From positions 4,588,001 through 4,652,000 of the forward strand of contig OX637293.1 in the NCBI GenBank assembly GCA_951799445.1: a stretch of 64,000 bases of DNA. The letters run 5' to 3'. Source of the stretch: Pseudisothecium myosuroides. Taxonomy: Eukaryota > Streptophyta > Bryopsida > Hypnales > Lembophyllaceae. Both the position numbers and the translations under genes were made by a program. Positions within the stretch are counted from its first letter, which is position 1. Every line of letters starts with the position of its first letter. Shown one piece after another: positions 24,439 through 35,598 of the stretch. Under the pieces are notes generated by a model. The model was not told where the DNA came from and made no database searches. It worked only from the letters and a program-made list of their open reading frames with translations.

Positions 24439-25374
24439 CTATAAAGGGAGGCTCGGCAGTCCAAGGGCTTGGCGAACCTGCCTGAATTTCTTCCACACTC
24501 GTCTAGCGTACTTACATGAGTAGAGAACGTGCTCTGTTGTTTCTCGTATATGGAGATTGCAGTTGGTACAGTCTGGCGAGAAACCCATGAATGCGCTCCA
24601 GCTGGCCGTGGGGAGTCTCTCGGAGTTGATCAGCCAAAGGAAAAAATGTAGTTTTGCGGGCCAATGCTTGTCCCATATGGCGGCGGTGGCGCGTTGGATC
24701 TCCTGCTCCATTAATCGTAGCTATTCCATCTTGCGGTTGAGTCTCGTCGGTGCCGATTTCCAGCTTTGACCCAGTGAGTAGCCAAGTCAAGTTGAGTAGT
24801 TGAAGAATCCAAGTGGTTCTCCCTATTTCCGTGCCCATCTCCATTCTCCTGGGTCCATGTGGAGCTCCTGGACTAAACCCAGTAGCCAGATGCGACCTGT
24901 GAATCTTTGCTCGGGGTTGATTTGGGTGCTCTCGAGTTTCCCCCCGCATGTAATCACCCTTGCTCTCCGTAACTCTTTGCCAATAATGTTGTGCTGTTCT
25001 TCTCCTTCTCTGTGCCTGTAAAACTGTGCATGGGAATGGTAGAAGCGTATACCTATATGAGAGCCCCTCATCTGATAAAGGACTATGTTGGATTGTGTGG
25101 GATATTCCACTACCCATTCGTGGGATTTTAATGGAGGAGTTTGTTGCATCGTCCATGTGCTCGGTATGGCGTTGATAATCTCGTTCTTCCTTCTGTTCGA
25201 GAAGTTGCGTCCTATAATTGCTTTCAGTTCTTTGTCTTGTTTCCAGGTTCGGTTGTTGGCATCCCATAGGTCGCTTAGCTTTGTGATGTTCCTGCACATC
25301 CATAAACTTCCATATGCATAGGAAGAATCTCCTAGCATGGTGTTATATTCTCCTAGGAGTTCTCCATTCCAAAA
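24439..25374 (-). pseudogene. LINE A ORF2, C-terminal part
   Basis: The reading frame continues from the segment at 46,414-46,620 once LINE B is removed: FWNG lies at the end of one part and FWNGELLGEY at the start of the other. Conserved C-terminal sequence includes GKELRRARVITCGGKL and a zf-RVT cluster (CTNCNLHIRETTEHVLYSC). In-frame stops interrupt it at about 24,823, at a position where LINE B has CGA (here TGA), and again upstream of 24,711. No frameshift is needed across these breaks. Confidence 0.85.
25364..25374. repeat. LINE B target-site duplication, left copy
   Basis: ccattccaaaa, identical to 46,421-46,431. Aligning uninterrupted LINE B at 26,860-26,890 shows that joining LINE A across one copy restores collinearity without a gap. 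Confidence 0.9.
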
Positions 25375-25538
25375 TATATATATATATATATATATAATTT
25401 TATTTTTAAAAAAAAAAAAGGAAAAGGTGACCATTGCATTAAAAAACACACATAAGGTACAAATAATTAACTTTCTTTCCCCCTCAACTCCCCAGCCCCC
25501 CGAAGGAGACAGGGAGAAGAGGGTAGGGAGAAGAGAAG

Positions 25539-28500
25539 TCAGTCAGGTTCTCTGGGTCTGTTTCGTCTCGGAGAGAGATTGGGTGACAAGTGCCAACGGG
25601 GCCGATGCAGGCTGCCCGAGCAAAAGATGTCTTCCTTACACCAAGAATCCAAGAATTCTTGACAAAGTGCATGCTGTCTCTCCTTGCTACATTTACTGTA
25701 GAAGGAAAGGATATGGTTCCTGACGGCCATGCCGGCGTGGATTGAATCGCTCCATGCGAGCTGGCAAGTTTGGTGATGATTGGTGAGCTCGCCTTCGAAG
25801 ATTCGTTTGTTGCGGCCGCACCATAATCGCTAGAGGGTTGCTGATCTGAGTATGTCGTAGGCGACGTTGAATTGATTTGGGGTTGGGGAGTAGAGGCCCT
25901 CTGCGTTGTACGATCCCGATTGGATTCCTGTGATGGTTTCTTTCCATGAAGGTATTCCTTGAAGGCCGAGTGCATGTCGAATTGGTTTGAATTGCCTCCA
26001 GACCATTTGAGCTTTCATGCATGCGTAGAGGAGGTGCTCCACTGTTTCTCTGTTGCCCGTTTTGCAACACTGGCAAATTGGAGAGTATCCCATGACTGAA
26101 GCCCAGCTGGCGGTGGGTAGTCCTCCGGAATTGGTCAACCACAGAAAGAGTTGGTGCTTGGTGGGTCTGCGTTTGTCCCAAATGATTTGGATTGCTCGCT
26201 TCTTCTCTTGGTCATCTAAATTTAGGAGTCCGAGCTTGTTGACGAGTCGTGTCGTTGAAGCCTTCTCTTGTAACCCGATGTTATAGCCTGTTCGAGCCGA
26301 ATAGTTGAAAAAGGGTTGCGGTTGTCCCGACTTGAGCTTCCATCTCCACTCGTCTGGATCGAAATCTAAACTTTGAGTGGGGCCTTGCAACCATATCATT
26401 CCCGAGAAATTCTGTTCTGGGTTATCTTTGTGTTTTGTAGTATACCTCCTAACGTAATTACTCTGGCTCTTCTCAGCTCCTTGCCTGTGAGGTCCACTAG
26501 CGCTTCCCCTGGTTGGTTCCTGTAAAACTTTGAATGAGAGTGATGGAAGATTTTACCTATAAGTGGGCCATGTAGCTGGTAAAGGATCGGAGTCTGTTGT
26601 GTTGGGTGCTCTACCACCCACTCGAAATCCTTGAGGGCTGGTGAGTTTTGCATTGACCATGAGCTTGGAATTGCCCTGAGGATTTCCTCCCTCCTGTCTT
26701 GAGTGTGGCTTCTTTCGATGAGCGCATGTAGGTCGTCGTTGCTCTTCCATCGCATGTTGTTGAAGTCCCAAATGTCTTGGATTTTTACGATTCCTTTTCT
26801 CATCCAGGTACTGCCGTAGGCGTATGGTGAATCGCCTACCATGCTGTTGTGGTCCCCGTATAGCTCTCCGTGCCAGAAGAGGTTTTGTCTACCTGTAGCT
26901 TCTGCCCCTGTAGGTTGTTGAAATTCTAATCCACATCTAATTTGGCACTATGCTTTCTACACTGCCCACCAAATGTCAAAACCACTACCATTTACTCTAG
27001 TGGCAAAGAGTATGAAGTGGATGTTGGGTGGCCATTTTCCTCCTCTTTTAGGTTTAATTTCGCGCATGCGGAACTGTATTAGCTTCCTCCAGGGGGCGTC
27101 CCCTGGCATCAAACCTTTGATCATGAGTTTTGCCAGAAGGGCTTGGGTTTGAAGAGCTGGGTCTATTAGCTTAATTCCTCCTTGGTCTTTAGGTTGGATG
27201 AGGGAATCCCATTCAACCTTCGCTCTACATTTTCGTTCACCGTTTTTTCCTGACCAGATGTAGTTTCTAATGAGGCTCTTAATTTTGATGAGTGTATCCA
27301 GGTGTGGTGCCCAACATGATGCTAGGTACCAAATTGATGCTAATAGGACTTGGTTAGCTATGAGAATTCTACTGGCGAGTGAAAGTTTGGTAGTACACCA
27401 ATATGCTAGTTTTTTCTTAAGGTTTTGAAGTGCCATCCTGAATTTTTGTTCAGTTGGTACTTGAAAACCCATCGCGAATCCTAGATATCTTGTTGATTCT
27501 CCTGGTGCGAGCCATCTAAGGCGAGATCTAAGGTTGTTTTCTGTTCCCCATTCGAAGGGTTGGGGGAATTACTAATCCAGATTGCAAAGGACTTGTGCCA
27601 ATTGATTTTAGAGCCTGAGGCCTTGGCGAAGAGATCTAGGGCTTCTTTGGTTTTTTCCAAGTTTTCTAGTGTCCCTACCAAGTAGAGGTTGGTGTCGTCT
27701 GCGAATTCTTGGTCAGTGACACTAGCTTTTGTGTCCAATAGTTTTAAGCCCTGAATTCCTTCACTTTCTAGTAGGTATCCTAAACTGTCTGCAATGAAGA
27801 GGTATAGAAAAGGGGCCAACGGGCAGCCTTGTCTAATCGATCTCGTTAGTTGAAAGGGTGGACTTTGTGTGTTGTTAATTCCTACCTTGAACCAAGAATC
27901 TATGTATAATGCCCGAATCCATTTTATCCATGTGTCTGAGAAGCCTACTGCAGAGAGAGTGCCTTCCAAGAATTTCCATTCCACTCTATCGTAAGCCTTC
28001 TCGAAATCGAGGAGCAACATGACCATTGGTTGATTTGATTCGATTGCCCAGTCCATTGCCTCGTAAGCTAAAAAGATGTTATCTATGATGCTGCGGCCTT
28101 TGATAAAGCCGGTTTGATTCAGCCTTATTAAAGTGTCCAACATGGGTTGCAACCTGCTTGCCATAGTTTTAGCTAGAATCTTATATACCGTCCCTAGCAA
28201 CGTAATTGGCCTCCAATTTTTAATATCTGTTTTAGAGCCACCTTTAGGGATTAGGCAAAGAAGACCCGTGTTGAGTTTAGCATTCAACTTACCTGATCGG
28301 AGGGTTTCCTGGCATGCTTCGAGGATGTCGTCTCCCAGCGACTCCCATAGCTCGAGGTATAATTCTGCCGGAAGTCCATCTTCTCCTGGAGCTCGGCCCG
28401 ATGGTAGGGCCTTTAAGGCCTGGAAAAGCTCCTCTTTAGTGAGTTCTGTTGTAAGTTTGAAGTTCATTTCTTGCGTGACTTTTTGGGGGATGGTCTCCCA

Positions 28501-29868
28501 GCATTTTGTTCTTGCTTGAGTACAGTCCTCCGATTCTCCTTGTGAAGTAAAGAGGTCCCTGTAATAGTTAGTCGCATATTCCGCTATTTCCTTGTTGTTG
28601 TTATACTCCTTCCCGTTTTTGTCGATCAATTGTTGGAGTGGAGGGTTTGCCTTGACTTGTTTGACCCCCCCCAAAAAATCTTTCTTCATCCGCCCGTCGA
28701 TTTGAAACCAGCGTGACGAGGCTCTGATCGCTTTCCACTCCGCTCTCTTGATTTCATTTTCAGTTAGCTCCTATTGGACCTTGTCTTGAGCTGTTTTGAG
28801 AAATTGGTTACCTGGATTATTTTGTAGCAGGCGTTCTGACGATGCCAGGGTTGCCTTGAGCTGCTGCAATCGTTCTCTACGGGCTTGCGCCCTCCTAGCT
28901 CCTTCTTCTTGACAAAAAATCCTGATTCTCTCGATTGCTTCGGCGACCCACAGGAACCATCCTTCTCTACCGGTTTGTGGCCGAATAGCCTCACTCCATT
29001 TTTAAGTTAGTTCCTTTTTTAGGTTCTCATCTTCCAGGAACGATTGGTTAAATTTGAAAGATTTAGGGTTTTCGTCATTTTCATTTTGTTTCCTGAATGT
29101 TAGTAGTATGGGGGAGTGATCTGATAAGGTGCTAAAGCCTTCTAAGTTCTTGAATTTATCCCCTCTGTCCCTCGCCCACTCGCTAACGTGGGCTCTGTCT
29201 AATCTAGCAAGGTGTAACTCGTTATCCTTTTTGTTGGACCAGGTATACGTTAAAGAGTTTTGGGTGTTGAAATCGTCACTGAGATAGCTATCTTCAAGGC
29301 CGTGTTTAAAGATTAAATTATCCCATGCTTCCTGCTCTGAGCCTCGAATTAGCTTTTTATTCCCACTTCGGTCTGAGTCGTTTTCAACCATGTTGAAGTC
29401 ACCTATTATAGACCATGATGATGCTTTTGGCAATTGGGAGTGAATTTGTTCTCAAAACTCTGCTCTCTCTCTGCCACGGTTTGGTGCATAAACATTGACA
29501 AAACCTATTTCTAGTCCTTCTAGCTTGAGAATTACGTATCGAGCTCTTCCTTCACAGAGAATTCCATTCTTGATTATTGAGTGGTTTAGACCCGCTGATA
29601 ATATTATCCCTGTTCCTCCTCGAAAACGGTTTGTTTCTTGGTTAAGGACTGCCCCGTTCCATAGGCCTTTCCCTCTTCTTATTCCTAGTGCTCCTATCTT
29701 GTCACATTGTTCTTGCTTCATTTTATGTTCTTGAATAAATATTAAGTTTGGTTTGGGAGAGATTTCATTTACCTGCATACGGAAGCGTCTTCTTTTCTGC
29801 AGGCCTTGCAACTTGCAGGAGAAACCTCTCACGTTCCATGATAAGACGTTGATTGTTGTGTCACTCAT
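25539..29868 (-). pseudogene. LINE B ORF2: endonuclease, reverse transcriptase, zf-RVT
   Basis: The ATG at 29,868 begins MSDTTINVLSWNVRGF, the start of an APE-type endonuclease (then FIQEHK, NVYAPN, IIGDFNM, SDHSPIL). Reverse transcriptase follows (LIPKGGSKTDIKNWRPITLL, LLLDFEKAYDRVEW, FADDTNLYL active site about 27,690), then a C-terminal zf-RVT cluster (CQCCKTGNRETVEHLLYAC, about 26,075) and an end at 25,539. There are in-frame stops at ~29,451 (TGA in a Trp-like position), 29,002 and ~28,771 (TAG where LINE A has CAA), plus frame changes near 27,560, 26,950 and 26,396. No RNase H domain was seen. The ATG overlaps the ORF1 stop (ATGAGTGA). Confidence 0.88.
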
Positions 29869-30224
29869 TTAGAGGTTTTGGGGGTGGTTCTATAAGCGCC
29901 CATGGGGGCGTGAGTGTGTTGCAGTTCCCCAAAAGATGGGGGGCGTAGAAGCAAAGATTGGGTTTCCATTTGGTTGCAGGGTTGGTGAAGCTCTGCGGGA
30001 TGAAGATAACCACCGAGTGGAGCTCGCCCTATCTCATTTGTTTCCTTATGTCGATGTTGCTAATCTTGAGTGGGGGTTGTTTCTTCGCAGTGTCCTTTTG
30101 GATTATCCAACTGGCCACCTCCTTGAAAACGAGATTCTTCAGTAAGGTGGTGTCACACCATGCCGCCTGTGGGATCGTCAGTTTTGGCCAGGTGAGGTTT
30201 TCTCCTTCCTTCTGGATTAGAGCG
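29861..30224 (-). pseudogene. LINE B ORF1, C-terminal end
   Basis: Reads in frame from the main ORF1 segment at 43,965 when the gypsy element and one GAGCG copy are removed (ECALIQKEGENLTWPKL spans the joint). It contains one in-frame TAG (about 30,030) and ends in TGA at 29,861, eight bases into ORF2. Not similar to a domain I know. Confidence 0.75.
30220..30224. repeat. Gypsy element target-site duplication, left copy
   Basis: gagcg, identical to 43,960-43,964. Confidence 0.92.
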
Positions 30225-31486
30225 TGTAGATGGATTTTTACTATAGAGTTAATTATAATAAAATTCCTATAGTTTTGAGTTCGTTCGCAGGGAGGTATGG
30301 TTGCACTATAGATAATTCCTAAGGGAAACTAAATAACCCCAAGTTGTGCACAATTGAAGGAAAACCATGGAATGTTCCTAACTTCATAAATTCAATAGAT
30401 AGACTATTTTATTATAGTTAAAGCCAGGATTGAAAACTTATCAATTCCTTTGTAATTCTATAGCTTTATCTTTATTCTCCATTGCTCCATCACTTCTCAC
30501 CAACCGCTCTGGTACCAGATTCTATTGATTTCTCCAACAATTCGCTCAGGTACTATTGATTTGATTTACAGCTTCTTCCGGCTTTGTTGCAATTGTATTC
30601 TTCTCTTCATTCTTACTTTCCACCAATGTAACTTCCTCCATAGTTTGGCATTTCATCTTTATATTATTTGATTGACAACAATATTTGCACTTCTTTCCCT
30701 TTAATTTCAACTGTTTGTTATCCATTGTAATATCCCTTATTCTCACAATTCCATTGATTCAGTTTATAGACTCACTCTAATCACTCTGTCTCTATAGATT
30801 AATCTCTCAGTTTCAATCATAAAACACTCAATAATATCATACTCATACCATTGACACATCCCATTGGAATCAGTCCATACACAATTGATAAAACAATTAA
30901 ATCCCAATTCAAACTTACATTTACATTCAATCACAACAATAGAAATTTCTCACCCATTAAATCCACAGACTCCACACAATCACACATTCACAATTGATAC
31001 ACACAATTCAGCACACTCAATCATTCACATCACCATAGCATAACACATCCAAGAATCTTATAATCTCCACATTATATTTCACTTTGAAATTTACAATTGA
31101 TCCTCACTGATTCACCACTGTATAACAACTATCGATCCAGCACTTCACAATCACAGACACTAACACACAAAAACTATAGATCGCTCACACACTCCACACA
31201 CTGCCGGCCTCACCACCACAGGAGCTCTGGCTTCCCTCCAGACTGGGTGTTAGCCTCCACGCACAATTGGTTTTCACCCGATTCTCAGGATCAGTCCCTA
31301 ACTGCCACTATAGTTCACGCCCCATTCATCCATTGACAACATCCATAGATAAAACCCTGAGTGTAACTCAAGCTAACCAGTAACTATGGAATATTAACTT
31401 TGATATACTATATTACTATAGACAATTGGTGGAATTAACACTACACAATGGATGGTCAACAAAAAAACTATAGTGCTCAGACTACA
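30225..31486 (-). repeat. 3' LTR of the gypsy element, 1262 bp
   Basis: Starts tgtagatgg and ends cagactaca. The only difference I found from the 5' LTR is one extra C (ttcctaac against ttctaac, near 30,376). The small frames inside it are identical in the two LTRs and are not genes. The LTR contains nine CTATAG and seven CAATTG hexamers. Confidence 0.95.
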
Positions 31487-31500
31487 TAGCCCTCTTCCCA
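31487..31500 (-). promoter_or_regulatory. Polypurine tract
   Basis: On the minus strand the sequence tgggaagagggcta lies directly before the 3' LTR, the position where plus-strand DNA synthesis is primed. Confidence 0.75.
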
Positions 31501-31631
31501 GATAGTTGCGTCCTCGCAACTACAAAATAGACAAGATATCTACAAGACAAAACAGTATCAATAGAAATTTTCGCTCAAAAGGAATACATGAAAAGTCCAA
31601 TGGAAAATCTGGATTTCTATCCCACTATAGA

Positions 31632-33623
31632 TCATTTCTTCTCCACTTTACCAGCAACTGGTTTCGCCTTGGAAGTCGATGGTGCAGTCAGCGCACGATC
31701 CACGTGACAGATAGTATTACTATTGTGCCATTCGAGTGGCATACGCAACAGCTCCCCATGACCTTGCTCCAAAACTATAGCATTGTGGGCATCCATCGAG
31801 TCATGCAGCTTCTGATAGCCTTGTCTTTGCCGCTCCAATTCTCCGGTCTTCTGTAACCGATGAAAAGTATCCATAGCTGCGTATCGACTACCCTTATACT
31901 CGTCCATGATGACGTTGTGAGTGCCCTGGAGAAAATGCGTGGAATACATAAGCTCAAACAAACGCAATCGTCTTGGCGCCATGTACTTGATCTTCGTGTA
32001 AAGCTGCCCATCCTGCCCTTGCCTTCCTCCAATTCGGGGATCCATAATTAGGTGAAACTCTTGGCACCACTGGGCTAAAGCATTGCAAAACACCGCCTGT
32101 CTGAAACATACGGGATCCAAATGATTTCTATGGGTGATAAAGAACTTCTGAAAATTCTCTACACATTCCTCCACTGTAGTCCATTTCCCCTCCATCCAAC
32201 ACCAATTGTACCAGGGCGTATCCAACCGATCAGTCATCCGCCATTGATATCTTCTTGGAACATTGCACAATCGTGAATCGTCAGCAATCAACGGCGGTAA
32301 ACCTGGCTGCCTGAGTCCCTGCTCCTGGTGTATCAGCACTTCAATTGGATGCAAGAGAATCTCGGTTTGACTCCCAAAGTCTTTCCCAATCCATAGCAAT
32401 GCCTCCCACGATAGAGAATCCGGTTGATGCTCCCGTTTGATGAACATGTTGTCATACTTGCCCGCAAATCTATTGTCCTCCAGCATTATCTCGTACATCG
32501 GGCTCCAATCGTCCAGATCTGGTCCTACGCCAAACAATGTCGGAGGTCTCACCACCAATTGATGCGCACTCTTCATCCGACTATCGTTCTCCAAACTGAA
32601 TGGCAATAGTGATGCCGGTCCCTTTGCTCCACTGAGTTGCTTCAAACGGCTCTCATGAAATCTATAGGTATAGAAATAAAGAGATGGGTGAACATCCAGC
32701 TGATTAGCACGAACCACCCGATCCTTGCACAATTGTATCATCCCCTTGACCCAGCTATCATCTTTAAAAGTTTGCACCAATTGTGCCAGCCGATTCTTCC
32801 AAGTCAATAGATCCCCTGATTCCCATTCTCTCTCATAACTATCGAATCCTTGTAAGATCGGTACAGTCCAGCTGCTGCAAGTAGGGATTCGGTTTTCCAA
32901 GACCATAGATTGCTCTTGGGCTCGCCTGAGGCCTTGTTGTCCCTCCACTTCTTCACTATAGAGAAATGTCCGTGCTGCTATATTGCCCATCAATAGATAC
33001 GCTTGAAATGGGTCTTCCACCGTAAACTCCCTCCTCACCAGCATCTCAGCAAACAAATTCCCCACTCCATAGTTCTGGCTACGACTCCACATTTTCTCAA
33101 ATTGAGACGGACCCAAATGGTCACCACGCTGCACATTTAACAACAGAAGAAAAACTTCATAGTCCCACCTATAGGCTTGCTCCACTCGTTGTACTGGCGG
33201 CAGCCACTCCATTAAGCTCAATAGATCTTCTGCTCTCAATATTTTCCCCCGCCTTGCAGTAGGGACACTTGCCTCCATTGATCCACTCCTCAGCTCCTCT
33301 CTCATTGGGTTACCGTCACCGTTGACTAGCTCCCGTAAGTGCGTCACTTTGACCTCCAATTGAGATTTCTCATACTCCAAAAGAGCAACACGTTCTCGTT
33401 CAATGCAAATCCCCTTCTCCAATTGTTCCACTGCCCCTCGCACTTCCTGCCATGATCTATTGACCTCTTGCCGTTGCACCTCCAATTGAGCATTGGTAGC
33501 TTTCCATTCTCCCAGAGTTTGGTCCCAATCAGCCTTCTCCTTTTGATGACTAGCTCGCATCTCGCTCAATTGACTCTGAAACCATTGCTCCCGTTCTGCT
33601 GCAACAACCTCCATTTTCCTCAA
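31632..33623 (-). CDS. Extra 3' frame of the gypsy element, up to 663 codons, function unknown
   Basis: A long uninterrupted frame between integrase and the 3' LTR; the first ATG is at about 33,614. The N-terminal ~110 residues are a Glu/Gln-rich coiled coil (REQWFQSQLSEM, VQRQEVNRSWQEVRGAVEQL). The rest is Trp/Arg/Leu-rich globular sequence (WLPPVQRVEQAYRWDYEVF, YKGSRYAAMDTFHRL) and a short Lys-rich end. No signal peptide or membrane helix, so it does not look like an envelope protein. It overlaps the preceding frame by ~70 bp in the +1 frame. The position matches additional sense ORFs known in some plant gypsy lineages. I recognise no homologue. Confidence 0.75.
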   Translation of the reverse strand: MRKMEVVAAEREQWFQSQLSEMRASHQKEKADWDQTLGEWKATNAQLEVQRQEVNRSWQEVRGAVEQLEKGICIERERVALLEYEKSQLEVKVTHLRELVNGDGNPMREELRSGSMEASVPTARRGKILRAEDLLSLMEWLPPVQRVEQAYRWDYEVFLLLLNVQRGDHLGPSQFEKMWSRSQNYGVGNLFAEMLVRREFTVEDPFQAYLLMGNIAARTFLYSEEVEGQQGLRRAQEQSMVLENRIPTCSSWTVPILQGFDSYEREWESGDLLTWKNRLAQLVQTFKDDSWVKGMIQLCKDRVVRANQLDVHPSLYFYTYRFHESRLKQLSGAKGPASLLPFSLENDSRMKSAHQLVVRPPTLFGVGPDLDDWSPMYEIMLEDNRFAGKYDNMFIKREHQPDSLSWEALLWIGKDFGSQTEILLHPIEVLIHQEQGLRQPGLPPLIADDSRLCNVPRRYQWRMTDRLDTPWYNWCWMEGKWTTVEECVENFQKFFITHRNHLDPVCFRQAVFCNALAQWCQEFHLIMDPRIGGRQGQDGQLYTKIKYMAPRRLRLFELMYSTHFLQGTHNVIMDEYKGSRYAAMDTFHRLQKTGELERQRQGYQKLHDSMDAHNAIVLEQGHGELLRMPLEWHNSNTICHVDRALTAPSTSKAKPVAGKVEKK

Positions 33624-34140
33624 ATCGTTCTTCTAATTCGGAATTCCGTCGCTCTTCCTCCAATTGTTGCTGCATTTCCTTGTCCAATTGCTCCAAGTCC
33701 TCTTGCATCTTCAATTTCTTGGCCAATAGTTCCGTTTTGGACAGCTTCCGTCGTGGTGCTAGCTCCAAATCTGCCTCTTCCTTCACCCGCACTCCCGGCA
33801 AAACCATAGAACTCCGCGTGCTTTCTCCCTTTGTTGTAAGTGATTGATTCCCCGGACTCACTATAGCTGCTGGAGAAATTGTAGCTGGTGTCGCCCCTGC
33901 TTCCAACTTAATCTTCTTCACTTGGGTCCATTTGATTGTGCCCTCTCGCTCTCTGACCAGCAAACAATCGTCATCTTCCTCCACTGCCGCATTCACCTCC
34001 AGGGCCACAGCTTCTATCGTCACTTCAGGTGCTATCTGCAATTGATCCTCCTCCGCATTGTCCATAATCACCTCCGGCGCGACCTTCTGCAATTGTGCTA
34101 CCTCTCCTGCCTCCTCCATCGCCTGCTTGACTGGCTCCAT
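33550..34140 (-). CDS. Extra 3' frame of the gypsy element, 196 codons, acidic then coiled coil
   Basis: Starts MEPVKQAMEEAGEV; an acidic, Val/Ala-rich region is followed by a predicted coiled coil (ELLAKKLKMQEDLEQLDKEM, EERFEE). The coiled coil would run on into the next frame after a +1 shift near 33,620, so the two may form one ~850-residue protein either through a translational shift or in an unbroken relative. Confidence 0.6.
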   Translation of the reverse strand: MEPVKQAMEEAGEVAQLQKVAPEVIMDNAEEDQLQIAPEVTIEAVALEVNAAVEEDDDCLLVREREGTIKWTQVKKIKLEAGATPATISPAAIVSPGNQSLTTKGESTRSSMVLPGVRVKEEADLELAPRRKLSKTELLAKKLKMQEDLEQLDKEMQQQLEEERRNSELEERFEENGGCCSRTGAMVSESIERDAS

Positions 34141-35598
34141 TGCAACCCTAAAACTCTCGAACTATAGTTTCAGCTTCTTGCAATTGCGTACTCAAATCTC
34201 ACACCCTCACAATTCCGCTCGCAATTGCACTCTGCCTTTCACTCGATTTGCTCAAAACCTGAACAACTATTGATCTTGCAACACTGGCCCTCACAGATGC
34301 TCTCTTGCACTTGCACTATGGTTTCTCCAATTGTTCCTCGTACTATAGTTTCAGCCCTCTTCCCAAGATGAAGACTGTTACACTCCTTCCCCTCGAGTTG
34401 TTGGAACCCGACCCAACTAACACTCAACTATTGTCCCCCCTTGGCGGCTTTCAGTCATGATTCTATTGATGTGCAATTCCTCTCAAGGTTTCCCATGATG
34501 TTCATCCATCCTCACCTCAATAGATTTCCAAAAATGACTACTTGCATTTAATTCTTGTACAATGGGTATCTCTCATAAATAGCTCTTAAATTAACATTCC
34601 CCTATTAACATTATACCTTATCCATAGATTATTCCCTCAATAATTTTGTATTTTTATTATCATTTTTTCTTTTTATCATGTTTTTCTATAAATTTTTCTT
34701 TCTTTTTCCATATATTATTCATCTTTTTATTTTCTTTTATTCTTCTCATTTTTTTCATTATAAATTTACTTCTATTTCTATTATTATTATTTTATGTTTA
34801 TTTTATGTTTTCTCTTTATCATTTTTATCATGTTTCCAAATTTTTTTTATTTTTTTATTTTTTTCACTCTTATTATTCTCATTTTTATTATTCTTCTTTT
34901 TCTTTTCCAGATTTTTTTTCTTCTTTTTCTTCTTTATTTTTAAGTTTTTTCTCTTCTTTCATATTAAACTAATTACAATATTTTATTTTTATTTTTTTGT
35001 AATTAATTAATTAATTAATTAATTAATTAATTAATTAATTAATTAAATTAAGTTTTTTTTTCTCTCGCCGTTTATTATTTATAGTACTCGTCAGTATCAA
35101 ACTATAGTTTCAGTCTATAGTGTCCGTCACTATAGCTATCTCAATCACTTACTGAACTATTGATTTGGCTTTTTATTTTTTTCTTCTTCTTCTTCTTATT
35201 AATTTTTTTTAATTTTATAAATTGATTTTGTTAAATTATTAATTTTATCATGTTATTTTTATTATTAATGATTGTGGTTTTTCTTTCTTTTATATTTTTT
35301 TCTCTTTAATTTCCTGTCACTCTCTTTATTTTCTCTCTTATTAAGCCATCCCATACTTTCTTTTCTCGCCACTCTTAATTACTCTATTCTTTGCACTATA
35401 GAGATTATGACTATAGTTATTTTATATTTATGTCCAATTAATCTTCTTCCAACCACCAAAATGACTTAATAATGCCAAATTGACTCCATCAACCATTAAA
35501 CTTCAAAAATTTGAAAAATTTGAAAGAACTAACCGACCTAATATATTTAAAAATATGAAGCATTCCTTCTCCCCTTTCTAGGATAAGCCGACCCCGGC
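34141..35598 (-). other. AT-rich spacer of the gypsy element
   Basis: Noncoding. It includes a T/C-rich stretch (34,640-34,980) giving spurious hydrophobic frames and an (AATT)n run at about 35,001-35,046. It lies between the end of integrase and the extra 3' frames. Confidence 0.7.

Larger units (their letters stand above)
23906..25374 (-). mobile_element. LINE A, 3' part
   Basis: On the minus strand this is the 3' end of an L1-type LINE whose 5' part lies at 46,421-48,983. A perfect 19 bp direct repeat tagtttctcaagcactctt flanks the whole of LINE A (23887-23905 and 48984-49002). The 3' tail is A-rich on the minus strand. The part ends at the 11 bp LINE B target ccattccaaaa (25364-25374). 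Confidence 0.9.
25375..30224 (-). mobile_element. LINE B, 3' part (end of ORF1, ORF2, 3' UTR)
   Basis: L1-type LINE on the minus strand. Its 3' end is an unusual (TA)n tract (about 25375-25396) after an A/T-rich tail. It carries ORF2 (25,539-29,868) and the last ~120 codons of ORF1. The 5' part continues at 43,965 beyond the gypsy element. Total length without that element is about 7.3 kb, so it is near full length. Confidence 0.9.

Noticed and set aside
30546..31336. Frames of 66 and 79 codons inside the left LTR, repeated in the right LTR
   Set aside because: They are identical only because the LTRs are identical; they are on both strands and have no domain.
31632..33623. Envelope-like protein in the gypsy element
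   Set aside because: The position fits, but there is no signal peptide and no membrane helix; the protein is coiled coil plus soluble-looking sequence.
34646..35010. Two overlapping frames of ~110 Phe/Ser-rich codons
   Set aside because: They come from a T/C-rich low-complexity spacer of the retrotransposon and both frames are equally open; no protein signal.
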